From assembly GCA_030583705.1 (NCBI GenBank), contig CP129471.1, positions 424,506 through 488,505 on the forward strand: a stretch of 64,000 nucleotides of DNA, read 5' to 3'. The notes beneath the pieces are model-generated. The model saw nothing but the letters and a program-made list of their open reading frames with translations. It was not told the DNA's origin and searched no databases. The DNA is from Patescibacteria group bacterium (GTDB taxonomy: Bacteria; Patescibacteriota; Patescibacteriia; Patescibacteriales; Patescibacteriaceae). A program made the translations under genes and the position numbers. Numbering within the stretch: the stretch's first letter is position 1; each line of letters starts with the position of its first letter. This document shows positions 31,582 to 40,697 of the stretch, one piece after another.

Positions 31582-32850
31582 TTAATCCATGCTATACTCT
31601 CTCATCGTCACCTGGGACTGTATCTGTTTAACAGCGTCAATAACCACCGAAACAACGATCAATAGGCTGGTACCTCCAATAGCCAAAGAAGGTAGCCCGG
31701 AAAAAGCTTGGAGTATTAAAGGTAAAACCGCAATAGTAGACAAGAAAAGAGCTCCAACTAAAATGATCTTATGGGTCGTATTACCCAAATATTCCGTTGT
31801 ATGTCTACCTGGACGGATACCAGGAATAAAGCCTCCCTGTTTCTGAAGATTCTCGGCAATTTTTGAAGGATGAAAAACGATTTCGGTATAAAAATAAGTA
31901 AAGCCGAAAACCAAAAGAAAGTACATAATACCGTAAGCCAACTGATCATTAAAGAAATTAATCACCCACTGAGCCGCTGAAGCCAAGGTCGGACTGGCCG
32001 CCCCGACAAAAAACTGGGCTACCATCGGAGGAAAAAGTACCACTGAAATGGCAAAGATAATTGGGATAACTCCGGCCATATTAACACGTAAAGGCAAGTG
32101 GGTTGAATTACCACCAAAAGAATGCCCACCTCTCATTTGCCTGGCATATTGCACAGGGATATTACGTTGACCCTCGTTAATTACTACTACACCGACAACC
32201 GTAATAAGGCCGATAACCAAAAGACCAATAATAGTGGTTAGCATATCTGGCGTATAGTTTAATGAAAGTTCCTGGACAGCCGAAGGCAGACCAGCAATAA
32301 TACCGGCAAAGATCATTAAAGAAATACCGTTACCAACTTTCTTTTCACTAATTAATTCTCCAAGCCACATTAAGAAAATAGTACCAGCGGTAACAGTGGC
32401 CATAATAGTAAAGTAATCAAAAGGGCTTAAATCTTGAATAACACCAGCACCAGTATTTCTTAAAAGTATAATCATGCTATATGACTGGATCATAGCAAAA
32501 GGCACAGTCGCCCAACGAGTCCACATAGTTATCTTTCTCTTACCAGCCTCTTCTTTGTTCATTTCTTCAAGCTTCGGAATTAACATGGTTAAGAGCTGGA
32601 AAATAATAGAAGCAGTAATGTAGGGACCAACTCCCATCATCACAATGGAAAAGTTCTCCATACCACCACCAGAAAAAATATTTAAAAGACCCAAAATGTC
32701 ATTACCAGCAAAAAAAGTTTTTAGGGCTTCAGGATTAGCTCCTGGTACCGGAATATGAGCAGCTATTCGGAAAATAACCAACATAGCCAAAACAAACAAC
32801 ACACTGTTGCGTATTTCTTCAATTCTCCAAATTTTCAAAAGTTTTTCCAT
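31582..32850 (-). CDS. secY: Preprotein translocase subunit SecY
   Basis: 422 residues, about ten TM segments; the protein-conducting channel of the Sec system. Family landmarks: AAHIPVPGANPEALKTFF near 27-44, the plug and TM2 region GLLNIFSGGGMENFSIVMMG near 54-73, TVVGVVVINEGQRNIPVQYA near 216-235 and the cytoplasmic loop GFIPGIRPGRHTTEYL near 340-355. It is the last gene of the ribosomal run from rplC and is followed by a terminator. Confidence 0.97.
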   Translation of the reverse strand: MEKLLKIWRIEEIRNSVLFVLAMLVIFRIAAHIPVPGANPEALKTFFAGNDILGLLNIFSGGGMENFSIVMMGVGPYITASIIFQLLTMLIPKLEEMNKEEAGKRKITMWTRWATVPFAMIQSYSMIILLRNTGAGVIQDLSPFDYFTIMATVTAGTIFLMWLGELISEKKVGNGISLMIFAGIIAGLPSAVQELSLNYTPDMLTTIIGLLVIGLITVVGVVVINEGQRNIPVQYARQMRGGHSFGGNSTHLPLRVNMAGVIPIIFAISVVLFPPMVAQFFVGAASPTLASAAQWVINFFNDQLAYGIMYFLLVFGFTYFYTEIVFHPSKIAENLQKQGGFIPGIRPGRHTTEYLGNTTHKIILVGALFLSTIAVLPLILQAFSGLPSLAIGGTSLLIVVSVVIDAVKQIQSQVTMREYSMD

Positions 32851-32885
32851 ATTAATTATAGAAGGAAAGGTTTAGAGTTTTAATC

Positions 32886-33320
32886 TTAGCTAAGATTACC
32901 ACCCATTTTTTCAATAATAGCTTTAGCTCCTTCGCTGGCCTGAATATCTTTAATTTGTAAATTTTTCAATTTAAGATCTCCCTTAACCACTATTTTAGCT
33001 TTTTCTCTTAAACCAAGCAAGTTAAGACGTCTTAAAATAACCGGATTAACCGTTGCTCCATCAGTTAAGGCCTTATTAAGCATATTAAAAGTAATAACCT
33101 TAGCTTTAGCATGATAAGAAGTAAAACCACGAGATTTAGGGATACTCAAAAGACGCTGTCTCATACCAAGACGCTTTAAACCACTCACACCAGAGCGAGA
33201 TTTCTGTCCTTTAAGACCACGGGTGGAATAAGTACCATGTCCGGAAGCATTACCTCGTCCGACGCGCTTACGGTCCTTGTTGGTCTTATTACCCTTAATG
33301 TTAGATAAAGAAAGTGTCAT
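32886..33320 (-). CDS. rplO: 50S ribosomal protein L15
   Basis: 144 residues. The glycine-rich N-terminal arm is clear: KRVGRGNASGHGTYSTRGLK near 17-36, KSRSGVSGLKRLGMRQRLL near 39-57. It follows rpsE by 27 bp; the gene for L30 (rpmD) that normally stands between them is absent and the gap leaves no room for it. Confidence 0.96.
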   Translation of the reverse strand: MTLSLSNIKGNKTNKDRKRVGRGNASGHGTYSTRGLKGQKSRSGVSGLKRLGMRQRLLSIPKSRGFTSYHAKAKVITFNMLNKALTDGATVNPVILRRLNLLGLREKAKIVVKGDLKLKNLQIKDIQASEGAKAIIEKMGGNLS

Positions 33321-33347
33321 ATATTTATTATTACCGATTATTTTGGA

Positions 33348-34085
33348 TTACTCAACCTTAGATTCAATTTTTTCGCTTTTTTTGTTTGACTTGTCTGATT
33401 TATCACTAACGGTTTTTTCAGCTTGTTTATTACCTTCATCGATTTCACCTTTATTCTCCTTACTTTCCTGATTCTTGTCATTTTTAGATTTACGAGGAGC
33501 CTTTAGTGACTTAAGCGCTTCCATAACACATTTAGCGTTATTAACTTTATTATTGGTACCAAGAATCTTACTGGAAACGTTATGGACACCGGAAAGTTCA
33601 AGAATGGTTCTAACAATACCCCCGGCAATAATACCTCGTCCGGCAGCGGCCGGTTTAAGTAAAATATGGGCTGCGCCAAATCTATGATCTACAGCGTGTG
33701 GAATAGTGTGCCCGGAAACAGACACGTTAACAATATCTTTTTTAGCCTGGTTAACCGCTTTTGAAACAGCAATGGTAACATCAGCTCCCTTAGCTAAACC
33801 AATGGCCACTCTCCCCTTTTTATCTCCAATAGCCACACAAGCTCTAAAGCGCATTCTCTTACCACCGGCCATAACACGAGTAACACGAGCAATATCTATA
33901 ACTCTTTGTTCAAATTCTTCAGCCGGCTTTTCCTCACGAGCTCCTCTACGACCTCGTCTTTCTCCGCCCTGTCTTCTACCTCCTCCGCCTGCGCGTCTTT
34001 CTCCACCGCGACCGCGAGTCTGCCCAGCTGAAGATTTCTTTTCTTCAGTTCCCTTTTGTTCTTGATTGTTGGTTTGTTCAGTCAT
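33348..34085 (-). CDS. rpsE: 30S ribosomal protein S5 with long N- and C-terminal tails
   Basis: 245 residues against a usual ~165. The core (about 56-195) starts EFEQRVIDIARVTRVMAGGK and contains AAAGRGIIAGGIVRTILEL. The N-terminal tail (1-55) is rich in Arg, Gly and Gln (GRGGERRAGGGGRRQGGERR), like an RGG-type RNA-binding tail; the C-terminal ~50 residues are Lys/Asp/Ser/Glu-rich. Both look disordered. Confidence 0.95.
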   Translation of the reverse strand: MTEQTNNQEQKGTEEKKSSAGQTRGRGGERRAGGGGRRQGGERRGRRGAREEKPAEEFEQRVIDIARVTRVMAGGKRMRFRACVAIGDKKGRVAIGLAKGADVTIAVSKAVNQAKKDIVNVSVSGHTIPHAVDHRFGAAHILLKPAAAGRGIIAGGIVRTILELSGVHNVSSKILGTNNKVNNAKCVMEALKSLKAPRKSKNDKNQESKENKGEIDEGNKQAEKTVSDKSDKSNKKSEKIESKVE

Positions 34086-34099
34086 AAATGAAAATTAAA

Positions 34100-34453
34100 T
34101 TAAAATTGCAAGCCTGCCTCGCGAGCTCCTTCAGCGGCAGCTCTAACTCTTCCGGTATAACGATTACCTCCACGATCAAAAACAACTTTATCAATCTTTA
34201 AATCCTTAGCTTTTTCAGCCAAAAGAATGCCAACCGCTTTAGCTGTTTCGGTTTTATTACCCTTGGTCTTTACTTCTCTTGAATGAATACCGGCTAAAGT
34301 CTTACCAGAAGCATCGTCTATTAACTGTACATAAAAATGACGATTGCTTTTGGAAACATTAAAACGAGGGCGCTCAGCCGTACCGACAATAACCGAACGA
34401 ATCTTTCTTTGTCGGCGTTTTTTAATCATTAAAGTTTGTTGCTGCTTGTTCAT
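34100..34453 (-). CDS. rplR: 50S ribosomal protein L18
   Basis: 117 residues, normal size. 5S rRNA-binding protein. Basic N-terminus KKRRQRKIRSVIVGTAERPR, then FNVSKSNRHFYVQLIDDASG near 29-48 and the C-terminal VVFDRGGNRYTGRVRAAAEG near 92-111. Lies 14 bp before rpsE in the spc order. Confidence 0.96.
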   Translation of the reverse strand: MNKQQQTLMIKKRRQRKIRSVIVGTAERPRFNVSKSNRHFYVQLIDDASGKTLAGIHSREVKTKGNKTETAKAVGILLAEKAKDLKIDKVVFDRGGNRYTGRVRAAAEGAREAGLQF

Positions 34454-34477
34454 ATAGATAAATTACAACTATTTTAA

Positions 34478-35023
34478 CTAAGATCCTTTAGTGGCGGTCT
34501 TACCGGCCTTACGGCGGACAATTTCGTCGCTATAACGGATACCCTTACCCTTATAAGGTTCAGGTTTCTTAAGTTTACGAATTTGGGCGGAGATTTCTCC
34601 AACTAATTGCTTGTCTATACCAGAAATTGTAATACTATTACCTTCTACTGTAGCTTCAGTGCCCTCTGGTAAAGAAAAATTAATCGGATGAGAAAATCCC
34701 AGGTTTAGAGTTAAGGCCTTACCTCCTCCGGACACCTTATAACCAACACCTTGAATTTCCAACTTCTTACTAAATCCTTCACTAACACCAATTACCATAT
34801 TTTTAATAAGGCTGTAATAAAGACCCCACATGGCTCTTTCTTTACGATTATCCTTATTAGCTACTGAAACCTTAATTACCTTTTCATCAATAACAACACT
34901 AACCATACCTCCAATAAGCTGCTTAAGCTCTCCTTTAGGGCCTTTAACCGTCACTAAGCTATCACTGTAAGAAGCGCTAACACCGGTTGGTAATTCAATT
35001 GGTAGTTTTCCTAATCTGGACAT
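34478..35023 (-). CDS. rplF: 50S ribosomal protein L6
   Basis: 181 residues. Two L6 repeats: the first starts MSRLGKLPIELPTGV, the second carries KLEIQGVGYKVSGGGKALTL near 86-105. The C-terminal signature KPEPYKGKGIRYSDEIVRRK near 152-171 is fully typical. Standard spc order between rpsH and rplR. Confidence 0.97.
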   Translation of the reverse strand: MSRLGKLPIELPTGVSASYSDSLVTVKGPKGELKQLIGGMVSVVIDEKVIKVSVANKDNRKERAMWGLYYSLIKNMVIGVSEGFSKKLEIQGVGYKVSGGGKALTLNLGFSHPINFSLPEGTEATVEGNSITISGIDKQLVGEISAQIRKLKKPEPYKGKGIRYSDEIVRRKAGKTATKGS

Positions 35024-35029
35024 ATTGGT

Positions 35030-35428
35030 TTAATAAATTTCACAAATAATTTCTCCTCCGACATTACGTCGCTTAGCCTCACGATTGGTCATTAACCCTT
35101 GAGAAGTGGAAATAATAGCAATACCATAGTGGTTCAAAACTCTTGGTAAAGAATCTTTACCAACATAAACCCGACGACTTGATTTACTGATTCTCTTAAT
35201 GGAAGAAAAAGTCGGAAGACCGTTAGGGCGATACTTAAGCTCCAAACGCAATTGGGCAAAGCCTTTATCTGTAGCTGGTATAATTTCGGCTTTGTTAATC
35301 CAGCCGTTTTCTTGAAGCAGCTTGGCAATATTGAATTTTAACTTACTCGTAGGCAAAATCACCTCCGAAGCTTTAACAGCGGCGGCATTTCTGATACGAG
35401 TTAACATGTCTGCAATTGGGTCAATCAT
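35030..35428 (-). CDS. rpsH: 30S ribosomal protein S8
   Basis: 132 residues from the ATG at 35428 (MIDPIADMLTRIRNA), which matches the family start; an ATG four codons upstream is less likely. The C-terminal signature STSQGLMTNREAKRRNVGGE near 110-129 is intact. Binds helix 21 of 16S rRNA and represses the spc operon in E. coli; whether it does so here is not known. Confidence 0.96.
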   Translation of the reverse strand: MIDPIADMLTRIRNAAAVKASEVILPTSKLKFNIAKLLQENGWINKAEIIPATDKGFAQLRLELKYRPNGLPTFSSIKRISKSSRRVYVGKDSLPRVLNHYGIAIISTSQGLMTNREAKRRNVGGEIICEIY

Positions 35429-35445
35429 ACAATTATACAAATTAA

Positions 35446-35631
35446 TTACCAGCTGGATTTTTTAATTCCGGGCAAGTCGGTATTGTTGGCAAATTCTCTG
35501 AAACAAATTCTACACAAATCAAAGTCACGCATATAGCCGTGATTACGACCACAACGCCAACAACGACGAATTTTTCTGGTGGAAAACTTCGGAGTTTTCT
35601 TTGATTTTTCTATTAGAGCTTTTCTAGCCAT
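35446..35631 (-). CDS. rpsN: 30S ribosomal protein S14, zinc-binding type
   Basis: 61 residues, the short S14 with a zinc ribbon: CWRCGRNHGYMRDFDLCRIC carries the two CxxC pairs (24-27 and 40-43). Ends DLPGIKKSSW as in most type Z S14. Between rplE and rpsH. Confidence 0.97.
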   Translation of the reverse strand: MARKALIEKSKKTPKFSTRKIRRCWRCGRNHGYMRDFDLCRICFREFANNTDLPGIKKSSW

Positions 35632-35635
35632 ACAA

Positions 35636-36184
35636 TTATTTACTTAAATTCTTTTTAAAAGGAAAACCGAGCAGACGAAAAAGCTCAAGCCCTTCATCCT
35701 TTGTTTTAGCGGTAGTGGAAATATTAATTTCCAAACCGTGCACGTTTTCAACTTCATCAAGCTTAATTTCCGGAAAAGCGATATGCTCCTTAAAACCAAC
35801 AGATAAATTACCGCTTCTATCCACTTTACTTTCCTCAATACCTCTAAAGTCTCTTACTCTTGGGAAAGTAATATTAACCAACTTGGTTAGAAAATCATAC
35901 ATTCTGTCTCCTCGCAAAGTAACCGTTACTCCAACAATATTACCTTCACGAACCTTAAAACCAGCAATAGACTTCTTAGCTTTAGTTAAAATAGCTCTTT
36001 GTCCGCTGATTCTGGAAAGATTTTCGGCCACAGCGTCAATATATGACTTTTCTTTAGTAAATCGTCCCACACCAACATTAATGGTAACCTTAAGCACTCT
36101 CGGTACAGCCAATAGGTTGGTATAACCGAAACGCTCCTTAAGAGCCGGGACTATTTCTTTTTGGTATAATTCTTTAAGTTTCAT
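35636..36184 (-). CDS. rplE: 50S ribosomal protein L5
   Basis: 182 residues. Starts MKLKELYQKEIVPALKERFG; the family motif VLKVTINVGVGRFTKEKSYI is near 30-49 and the GQRAILTKAKKSIAGFKVRE block near 75-94. Binds 5S rRNA and contacts P-site tRNA. Confidence 0.97.
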   Translation of the reverse strand: MKLKELYQKEIVPALKERFGYTNLLAVPRVLKVTINVGVGRFTKEKSYIDAVAENLSRISGQRAILTKAKKSIAGFKVREGNIVGVTVTLRGDRMYDFLTKLVNITFPRVRDFRGIEESKVDRSGNLSVGFKEHIAFPEIKLDEVENVHGLEINISTTAKTKDEGLELFRLLGFPFKKNLSK

Positions 36185-36188
36185 AAAG

Positions 36189-36521
36189 TTAGTCTATGGT
36201 AGCTTGACATTTTTTGCAAATACGAACCTTGACACGACGCTTTTGGCTATCTGAAGTCGGTTCTAAAAACTTCTTACCAATCCTGGTTGGTTTTTCACAT
36301 TTCGGACAAACCAACATAAGGTTAGACAATCTAATCGGTGCCGGAAATTCAATCCTTTGTCCTTGCTCACCTTTTTTACGAGGACGCATGTGCTTAATTA
36401 AAAGGTTAACGCCTTCAATGCTGGCGCGATCCGTTTCAACCAAGACCTGCAAAACCTTACCGGTTTTACCTTTGTCCTTGCCTGCCAACACTATTACTTT
36501 GTCATTTCTTTTGATATTCAT
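36189..36521 (-). CDS. rplX: 50S ribosomal protein L24
   Basis: 110 residues. KOW motif at the start (KRNDKVIVLAGKDKGKTGKV near 4-23), then KHMRPRKKGEQGQRIEFPAP. The C-terminal half includes CPKC near 74-77 and CKKC near 103-106, a possible zinc ribbon as found in many bacterial L24. Initiates assembly of the large subunit. Confidence 0.96.
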   Translation of the reverse strand: MNIKRNDKVIVLAGKDKGKTGKVLQVLVETDRASIEGVNLLIKHMRPRKKGEQGQRIEFPAPIRLSNLMLVCPKCEKPTRIGKKFLEPTSDSQKRRVKVRICKKCQATID

Positions 36522-36531
36522 ATCAATTTCT

Positions 36532-36903
36532 TTAAATAACTTCAGGAGCCAAAGAGGCTATCTTCGTATAACCGGCCCGACGAACTTCACGCGGAATGGG
36601 TCCGAAAATACGGGTACCTCTTGGTTCTCCGTTCTTTTTATCAATAATAACGCAAGCATTATCGTCAAAGCGAACATAACTACCGTCTGTACGACGAATT
36701 TCTTTTTTAACTCTAACCACCACTGCCAGTAAAATATCACTTTTTTTAACCATGGAATGCGGTGTAGCCTGCTTAACTACTACAGTAATCTTTTCGCCAA
36801 CTCTAGCATAGCGCTTACGATAACCGCCGAGCACGCGAATACACTGGACGCGTTTAGCGCCTGTGTTATCTGCTACTTTTAACATGCTTTGAACTTGAAT
36901 CAT
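36532..36903 (-). CDS. rplN: 50S ribosomal protein L14
   Basis: 123 residues, the normal size. [20 protein letters not shown] at the start and [20 protein letters not shown] near 99-118 are both signature regions. Lies between rpsQ and rplX. Confidence 0.97.
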   Translation of the reverse strand: MIQVQSMLKVADNTGAKRVQCIRVLGGYRKRYARVGEKITVVVKQATPHSMVKKSDILLAVVVRVKKEIRRTDGSYVRFDDNACVIIDKKNGEPRGTRIFGPIPREVRRAGYTKIASLAPEVI

Positions 36904-36954
36904 ACTGGTTAGTTAAGTGTTATATACTTTATTTATTAACAAATTAATTTATTT

Positions 36955-37227
36955 TTATTGGTAAATCACTCGCCAACGCTTCTCTTTAGACAAAGGGCGA
37001 CATTCCACTAAAGAAACCTTATCCCCTTCCTTAAAGCGATTCTCGGGATCATGAACCTTATAACGACTAGTTGAAACATAACGACGGTGGTACTTGGAAT
37101 TAATCTTAACTGTTTCCACGGCTACCACTACGGTTTTGTCCATTTTATCGCTAACCACCACACCCTTAAAAACTTTTTTAATAATGGGCTTGGTTTCAAC
37201 TTGTTCTGTAATCTTATTATTTTTCAT
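36955..37227 (-). CDS. rpsQ: 30S ribosomal protein S17
   Basis: 90 residues from the ATG at 37227 (MKNNKITEQ), which leaves 4 bp after rpmC; the ATG at 37245 would overlap rpmC. The OB-fold core starts KVFKGVVVSDKMDKTVVVAV and holds YKVHDPENRFKEGDKVSLVE. About 12 residues longer at the N-terminus than E. coli S17. Confidence 0.95.
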   Translation of the reverse strand: MKNNKITEQVETKPIIKKVFKGVVVSDKMDKTVVVAVETVKINSKYHRRYVSTSRYKVHDPENRFKEGDKVSLVECRPLSKEKRWRVIYQ

Positions 37228-37231
37228 ATAA

Positions 37232-37417
37232 TTAACGCTTTTCATTAATAACGGTTAAAAGACGTGCGACCAAAAGACGAAGTTCTCTAACCTCACGAAC
37301 ATCTTTAAGTTGCTTATTGGCATCCTTAAAGCGCAAGCGCCTTAAATCTTCCCGCTTTTCGCCAAGCAGCTTATGTAGATCAGATAATTCTTTTTTTCGT
37401 AAATCTTGTAATTCCAT
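37232..37417 (-). CDS. rpmC: 50S ribosomal protein L29
   Basis: 61 residues. Two-helix protein: MELQDLRKKELSDLHKLLGE, then LRRLRFKDANKQLKDVREVR, where the family motif is LRFQxAxGQLxNxxxIR. At the polypeptide tunnel exit in the ribosome. Confidence 0.94.
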   Translation of the reverse strand: MELQDLRKKELSDLHKLLGEKREDLRRLRFKDANKQLKDVREVRELRLLVARLLTVINEKR

Positions 37418-37426
37418 AAACCTTAA

Positions 37427-37834
37427 TTAATGTTTTTTAACAAAAATGCACTTAACGGGTAGCTTATAAGCAGCTAAACCCATAGCTTCTCTGGCTTGTT
37501 TTTCCGTTACTCCTTCAATTTCAAAAATAATCATACCGGGTTTAACAATGGCTACGTAATGATCTACTGAACCCTTACCTTTACCCATAGGAATTTCACC
37601 GCCTTTTTTGGTAACAGATTTATCCGGGAAAATTCTAATCCACAGCTTACCTGTTCTTTGGACATAACGAGTTATAACCCTACGAGCAGATTCTATTTGT
37701 CTAGCCGTCACCCAACAAGCTTCAATACTCTTTAAGCCGTAACTGCCAAAACCAAGGTTAATCAGACGGGAAGCCTTCCCACCCCTGGTGAGCTTGTGTG
37801 ATTTGCGATATTTTGTCTTTTTGGGTGCCAACAT
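37427..37834 (-). CDS. rplP: 50S ribosomal protein L16
   Basis: 135 residues, close to the usual 137. MLAPKKTKYRKSHK start, GSYGLKSIEACWVTARQIES near 31-50, KPVTKKGGEIPMG-like loop here as KSVTKKGGEIPMGKGKGSVD near 73-92. Contacts A-site tRNA. Confidence 0.97.
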   Translation of the reverse strand: MLAPKKTKYRKSHKLTRGGKASRLINLGFGSYGLKSIEACWVTARQIESARRVITRYVQRTGKLWIRIFPDKSVTKKGGEIPMGKGKGSVDHYVAIVKPGMIIFEIEGVTEKQAREAMGLAAYKLPVKCIFVKKH

Positions 37835-37835
37835 A

Positions 37836-38537
37836 TTATTTCTTTACGTTTTTCTTATTAACGGTTACCACTGAACCAGCTTCTTCTCTTTTATTAAAAA
37901 TCTCTCCGCGGTAAACCCACACTTTAATGCCAATTAAACCAAAAGTTGTCAAAGCCGTACCGCGAGCATAATCAATGTCCGCGCGTAAAGTTTGCAAAGG
38001 CAATTTGCCGGAAACCAACATTTCGCTTCTAGCTATTTCAGCACCGTTTAAGCGTCCAGAAACCATTACTTTAACACCCATAGCACCAGCTCTTTCAGCC
38101 CGACTAATAGCTTGCTTCATAACTCTCTTAAAAGGCATTCTTTTTTCCAAATCAAGAGCTATGGACTGAACCAAAACCTGAGCGCTTAAATTCGGACGAT
38201 CTATTTCATTAACATTAACGTTTATTTCACCTAAACGAAAATTCTTTAAGAATTTAGTATGGAGCTTTTTCTTAAGGTTGTCAATGCCCGCTCCACCACG
38301 ACCGATAATTAAACCAGGCTTAGCAGTAAAAATAGTGACTACAATCTTTTTACCAGAAGGTCTTTCAATTTCCACCTGATGAATACCAGCTTCGCGTAAA
38401 TCTTTAACTAAAAACTTACGGATTAAAACATCCTGTTTTACTTGAGCAATATAATCCCTACTGGTCGCAAACCACTTGGAAGGCCAGGTTCTGGTTATAC
38501 CTACACGAAAGACTTTTGGATTAACTTTCTGTCCCAT
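37836..38537 (-). CDS. rpsC: 30S ribosomal protein S3
   Basis: 233 residues. MGQKVNPKVFRVGITRTWPS start; the KH domain has FTAKPGLIIGRGGAGIDNLK near 70-89; the C-terminal S3 domain ends with DYARGTALTTFGLIGIKVWVYRG (first 20 near 189-208). At the mRNA entry tunnel. Confidence 0.97.
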   Translation of the reverse strand: MGQKVNPKVFRVGITRTWPSKWFATSRDYIAQVKQDVLIRKFLVKDLREAGIHQVEIERPSGKKIVVTIFTAKPGLIIGRGGAGIDNLKKKLHTKFLKNFRLGEINVNVNEIDRPNLSAQVLVQSIALDLEKRMPFKRVMKQAISRAERAGAMGVKVMVSGRLNGAEIARSEMLVSGKLPLQTLRADIDYARGTALTTFGLIGIKVWVYRGEIFNKREEAGSVVTVNKKNVKK

Positions 38538-38554
38538 ATAATTTTATAAATAAA

Positions 38555-39115
38555 TTAACCGCTCTTGCGCCTAAAGATCTTAGAAGTAAAACCTTGGGCA
38601 CCGCTTTGTCTACCACCGCCTTCTCGACGAGGATTAACGGCTGACTTGTCTTTTTCCAAGCTTTCCGCTGACTTAAGCGTATCTTTATCTTCAACTTTAA
38701 TATCACCCTTCTCGGCTGGTGCTGCACCAAGCTTAATAGGTTCAACTATTTTGCTCTTCTTACCCTCTTTTAGTCCGCTATCCTTAATCTCACCCAAAAT
38801 AACACTAACATGACTCATTCTTTTTCGCAAAGGAGTAGCTCTTCCGTGAGCTCTAGGTAACCAACGTTTTAAAACCGGACCACCATCTACTCTTATTTCT
38901 TTAATAAAAAGATTATCCGCTGCTAATTGGAAATTATGAGTAGCGTTAGCGACTGCCGAATCAATGACTTTCTTAATCGGAGTAGCCGCAGACTTATTAG
39001 CTACAGATAACTGGTTAAGAGCTTCCTGTATTTTTTGTCCGCGCACCAAACCAGCCACCAAGCGCATTTTGCGAGGCGAAATTCTTACAAATTTGGCAAT
39101 TGCTTTAACTTCCAT
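38555..39115 (-). CDS. rplV: 50S ribosomal protein L22 with C-terminal extension
   Basis: 186 residues against a usual ~112. The core occupies about 1-112 (KFVRISPRKMRLVAGLVRGQ near 8-27, RVDGGPVLKRWLPRAHGRAT near 74-93, up to HVSVILGE). The remaining ~75 residues are charged and low complexity, ending in an Arg/Gly-rich REGGGRQSGAQG stretch. Confidence 0.95.
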   Translation of the reverse strand: MEVKAIAKFVRISPRKMRLVAGLVRGQKIQEALNQLSVANKSAATPIKKVIDSAVANATHNFQLAADNLFIKEIRVDGGPVLKRWLPRAHGRATPLRKRMSHVSVILGEIKDSGLKEGKKSKIVEPIKLGAAPAEKGDIKVEDKDTLKSAESLEKDKSAVNPRREGGGRQSGAQGFTSKIFRRKSG

Positions 39116-39127
39116 ATTGAAAAATTA

Positions 39128-39409
39128 TTATTTACCTTTTTGCGCCTTGGCTATTTTACCGCCATGGCTAACAAATTTTCTAGTAGGAGAAAATTCTCCT
39201 AACTTATGACCAATCATATTCTCATTAACTAAAACCGGTGTATGAACCTTACCGTTATGTACGCCAATTGTAAACCCAACCATCTCTGGCGTAATAGTAG
39301 CAGATCTGTCCCAAACCTTAATAACGGTTTTATCACCGGGCTTAAGGTTTTGAATCTTTTTTAACAGCCTTTCGTTAATGTATGGGCCTTTTTTAAGACT
39401 TCTTGACAT
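39128..39409 (-). CDS. rpsS: 30S ribosomal protein S19
   Basis: 93 residues. [20 protein letters not shown] start; [20 protein letters not shown] near 31-50; [17 protein letters not shown] at the end. Forms a complex with S13 in the head of the small subunit. Confidence 0.97.
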   Translation of the reverse strand: MSRSLKKGPYINERLLKKIQNLKPGDKTVIKVWDRSATITPEMVGFTIGVHNGKVHTPVLVNENMIGHKLGEFSPTRKFVSHGGKIAKAQKGK

Positions 39410-39414
39410 ATTTT

Positions 39415-40257
39415 TTATTTCTTCCTGCCTTTACGGCTTTGAATAATTAATTTACCAGAAGCTTTCTTCTTTGATCTGGTCGGAACTCCATAAGCATTCT
39501 TACCCCATTTGGTCTTAGGATGCTTCAAACCGATTGGCTGGTTACCTTCACCTCCACCGTGTGGGTGATCTACTGGGTTCATAGCTGTTCCTCTAACGGT
39601 TGGGCGACGTCCAAGTAAACGACTACGTCCGGCTTTACCTAATTTAACATGACGTCTATCTGCGTTACCTACTTGACCAATAGTACCCAAGCATTCTTTT
39701 TTAACCAAACGAATTTCTCCGGAAGGTAGCTTCAACTGGGCGTATTTCTTTTCAACCGACATTATATAAAGAGCATTACCGGCACCGCGAGCTAACTGTC
39801 CGCCTTTACCGGGCTCTAATTCAACGTTATGAACAGGTAGGCCAACTGGAATGTGTTCTAAGGGCATAGCATTACCGACTGAAGGTTCAATAGCTTTATT
39901 ATCGCTCAAGATAACAGTTCCAACCTCTAGACCAGCAGGGACAATCATGTAACGCTTTTCTCCATCTTTATAGAATATTAAACCGATACGAGAACCTCTG
40001 TTCGGATCATACTCAATAGTCTTAATCGTACCAGGTACACCGAATTTATCTCTTTTAAAGTCAATTGTTCTAATATAGCGCTTAACCCCTCCGCCACGAT
40101 GACGTACGGTAATCTTACCCTGGGCATTACGACCGGCAAATTGTTTACGAATCGTCAACAAGGCACGATGCGGATTCTTGGTAGTAATATCCGAAAAGTC
40201 TTCAAAGCTGGCGCCGCGAAGTCCGGGGGTGGTAGGTTTTGCTTTCTTAATTGCCAT
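39415..40257 (-). CDS. rplB: 50S ribosomal protein L2
   Basis: 280 residues. [20 protein letters not shown] near 53-72, [20 protein letters not shown] near 195-214 and the peptidyl-transferase-proximal [20 protein letters not shown] near 221-240 with the invariant histidine. Normal length and ends SRKGRKK. Confidence 0.98.
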   Translation of the reverse strand: MAIKKAKPTTPGLRGASFEDFSDITTKNPHRALLTIRKQFAGRNAQGKITVRHRGGGVKRYIRTIDFKRDKFGVPGTIKTIEYDPNRGSRIGLIFYKDGEKRYMIVPAGLEVGTVILSDNKAIEPSVGNAMPLEHIPVGLPVHNVELEPGKGGQLARGAGNALYIMSVEKKYAQLKLPSGEIRLVKKECLGTIGQVGNADRRHVKLGKAGRSRLLGRRPTVRGTAMNPVDHPHGGGEGNQPIGLKHPKTKWGKNAYGVPTRSKKKASGKLIIQSRKGRKK

Positions 40258-40267
40258 ATAATTCTAA

Positions 40268-40693
40268 TTAAACACCTTCGTAAAGACTAATGGTTTTGCC
40301 TTTAGGCAAAGTAACAATCGCTTTTTTCCAATCCTTTCTTTTTCCAACAGTGCGACCAAAACGCTTGGTTTTACCTTCCATAACTATCATGGAAACTTTG
40401 GTTGGAGTAAGTCCGTAAATTTCTTTAATCGCTTTAGCTACTTCAATCTTATTGGCCTTACGAGCCACCTCAAAAGTATATTGCCCAAAAGCTTGTTGCT
40501 GGGTAACTTTTTCAGAGATTAAAGGACGAACTAGGATTCTGTAAGCTTGAGAAGTCTTAATGGTCTTTTCTTTCTTGTCATTAACCTCAACCTTCTCGCT
40601 AACAACTTCCTTATCCTTAACCACGACTTCATCAACCGTTTTTTCTTCAACAGTCTTATCTTCAGTCTTTTTTTTGCGATTTAGAATACCCAT
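40268..40693 (-). CDS. rplW: 50S ribosomal protein L23 with N-terminal extension
   Basis: 141 residues from the ATG at 40693 (MGILNRKKK), 4 bp after rplD; an earlier ATG would lie inside rplD. The L23 core is about 47-141 (AYRILVRPLISEKVTQQQ, YGLTPTKVSMIVMEGKTKRF, RKDWKKAIVTL). The first ~45 residues are a Lys/Glu/Val repeat-like tail (KTVEEKTVDEVVVKDKEV) not found in E. coli L23. Confidence 0.95.
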   Translation of the reverse strand: MGILNRKKKTEDKTVEEKTVDEVVVKDKEVVSEKVEVNDKKEKTIKTSQAYRILVRPLISEKVTQQQAFGQYTFEVARKANKIEVAKAIKEIYGLTPTKVSMIVMEGKTKRFGRTVGKRKDWKKAIVTLPKGKTISLYEGV

Positions 40694-40697
40694 ATAT

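Noticed and set aside
33475-34065. Long + strand frames opposite rpsE
   Set aside because: They mirror the Arg/Gly-rich and core S5 codons; rpsE is certain by homology and order.
35715-36732. + strand frames of 136 and 172 codons opposite rplE, rplX and rplN
   Set aside because: Shadows of conserved ribosomal protein genes with no family resemblance of their own.
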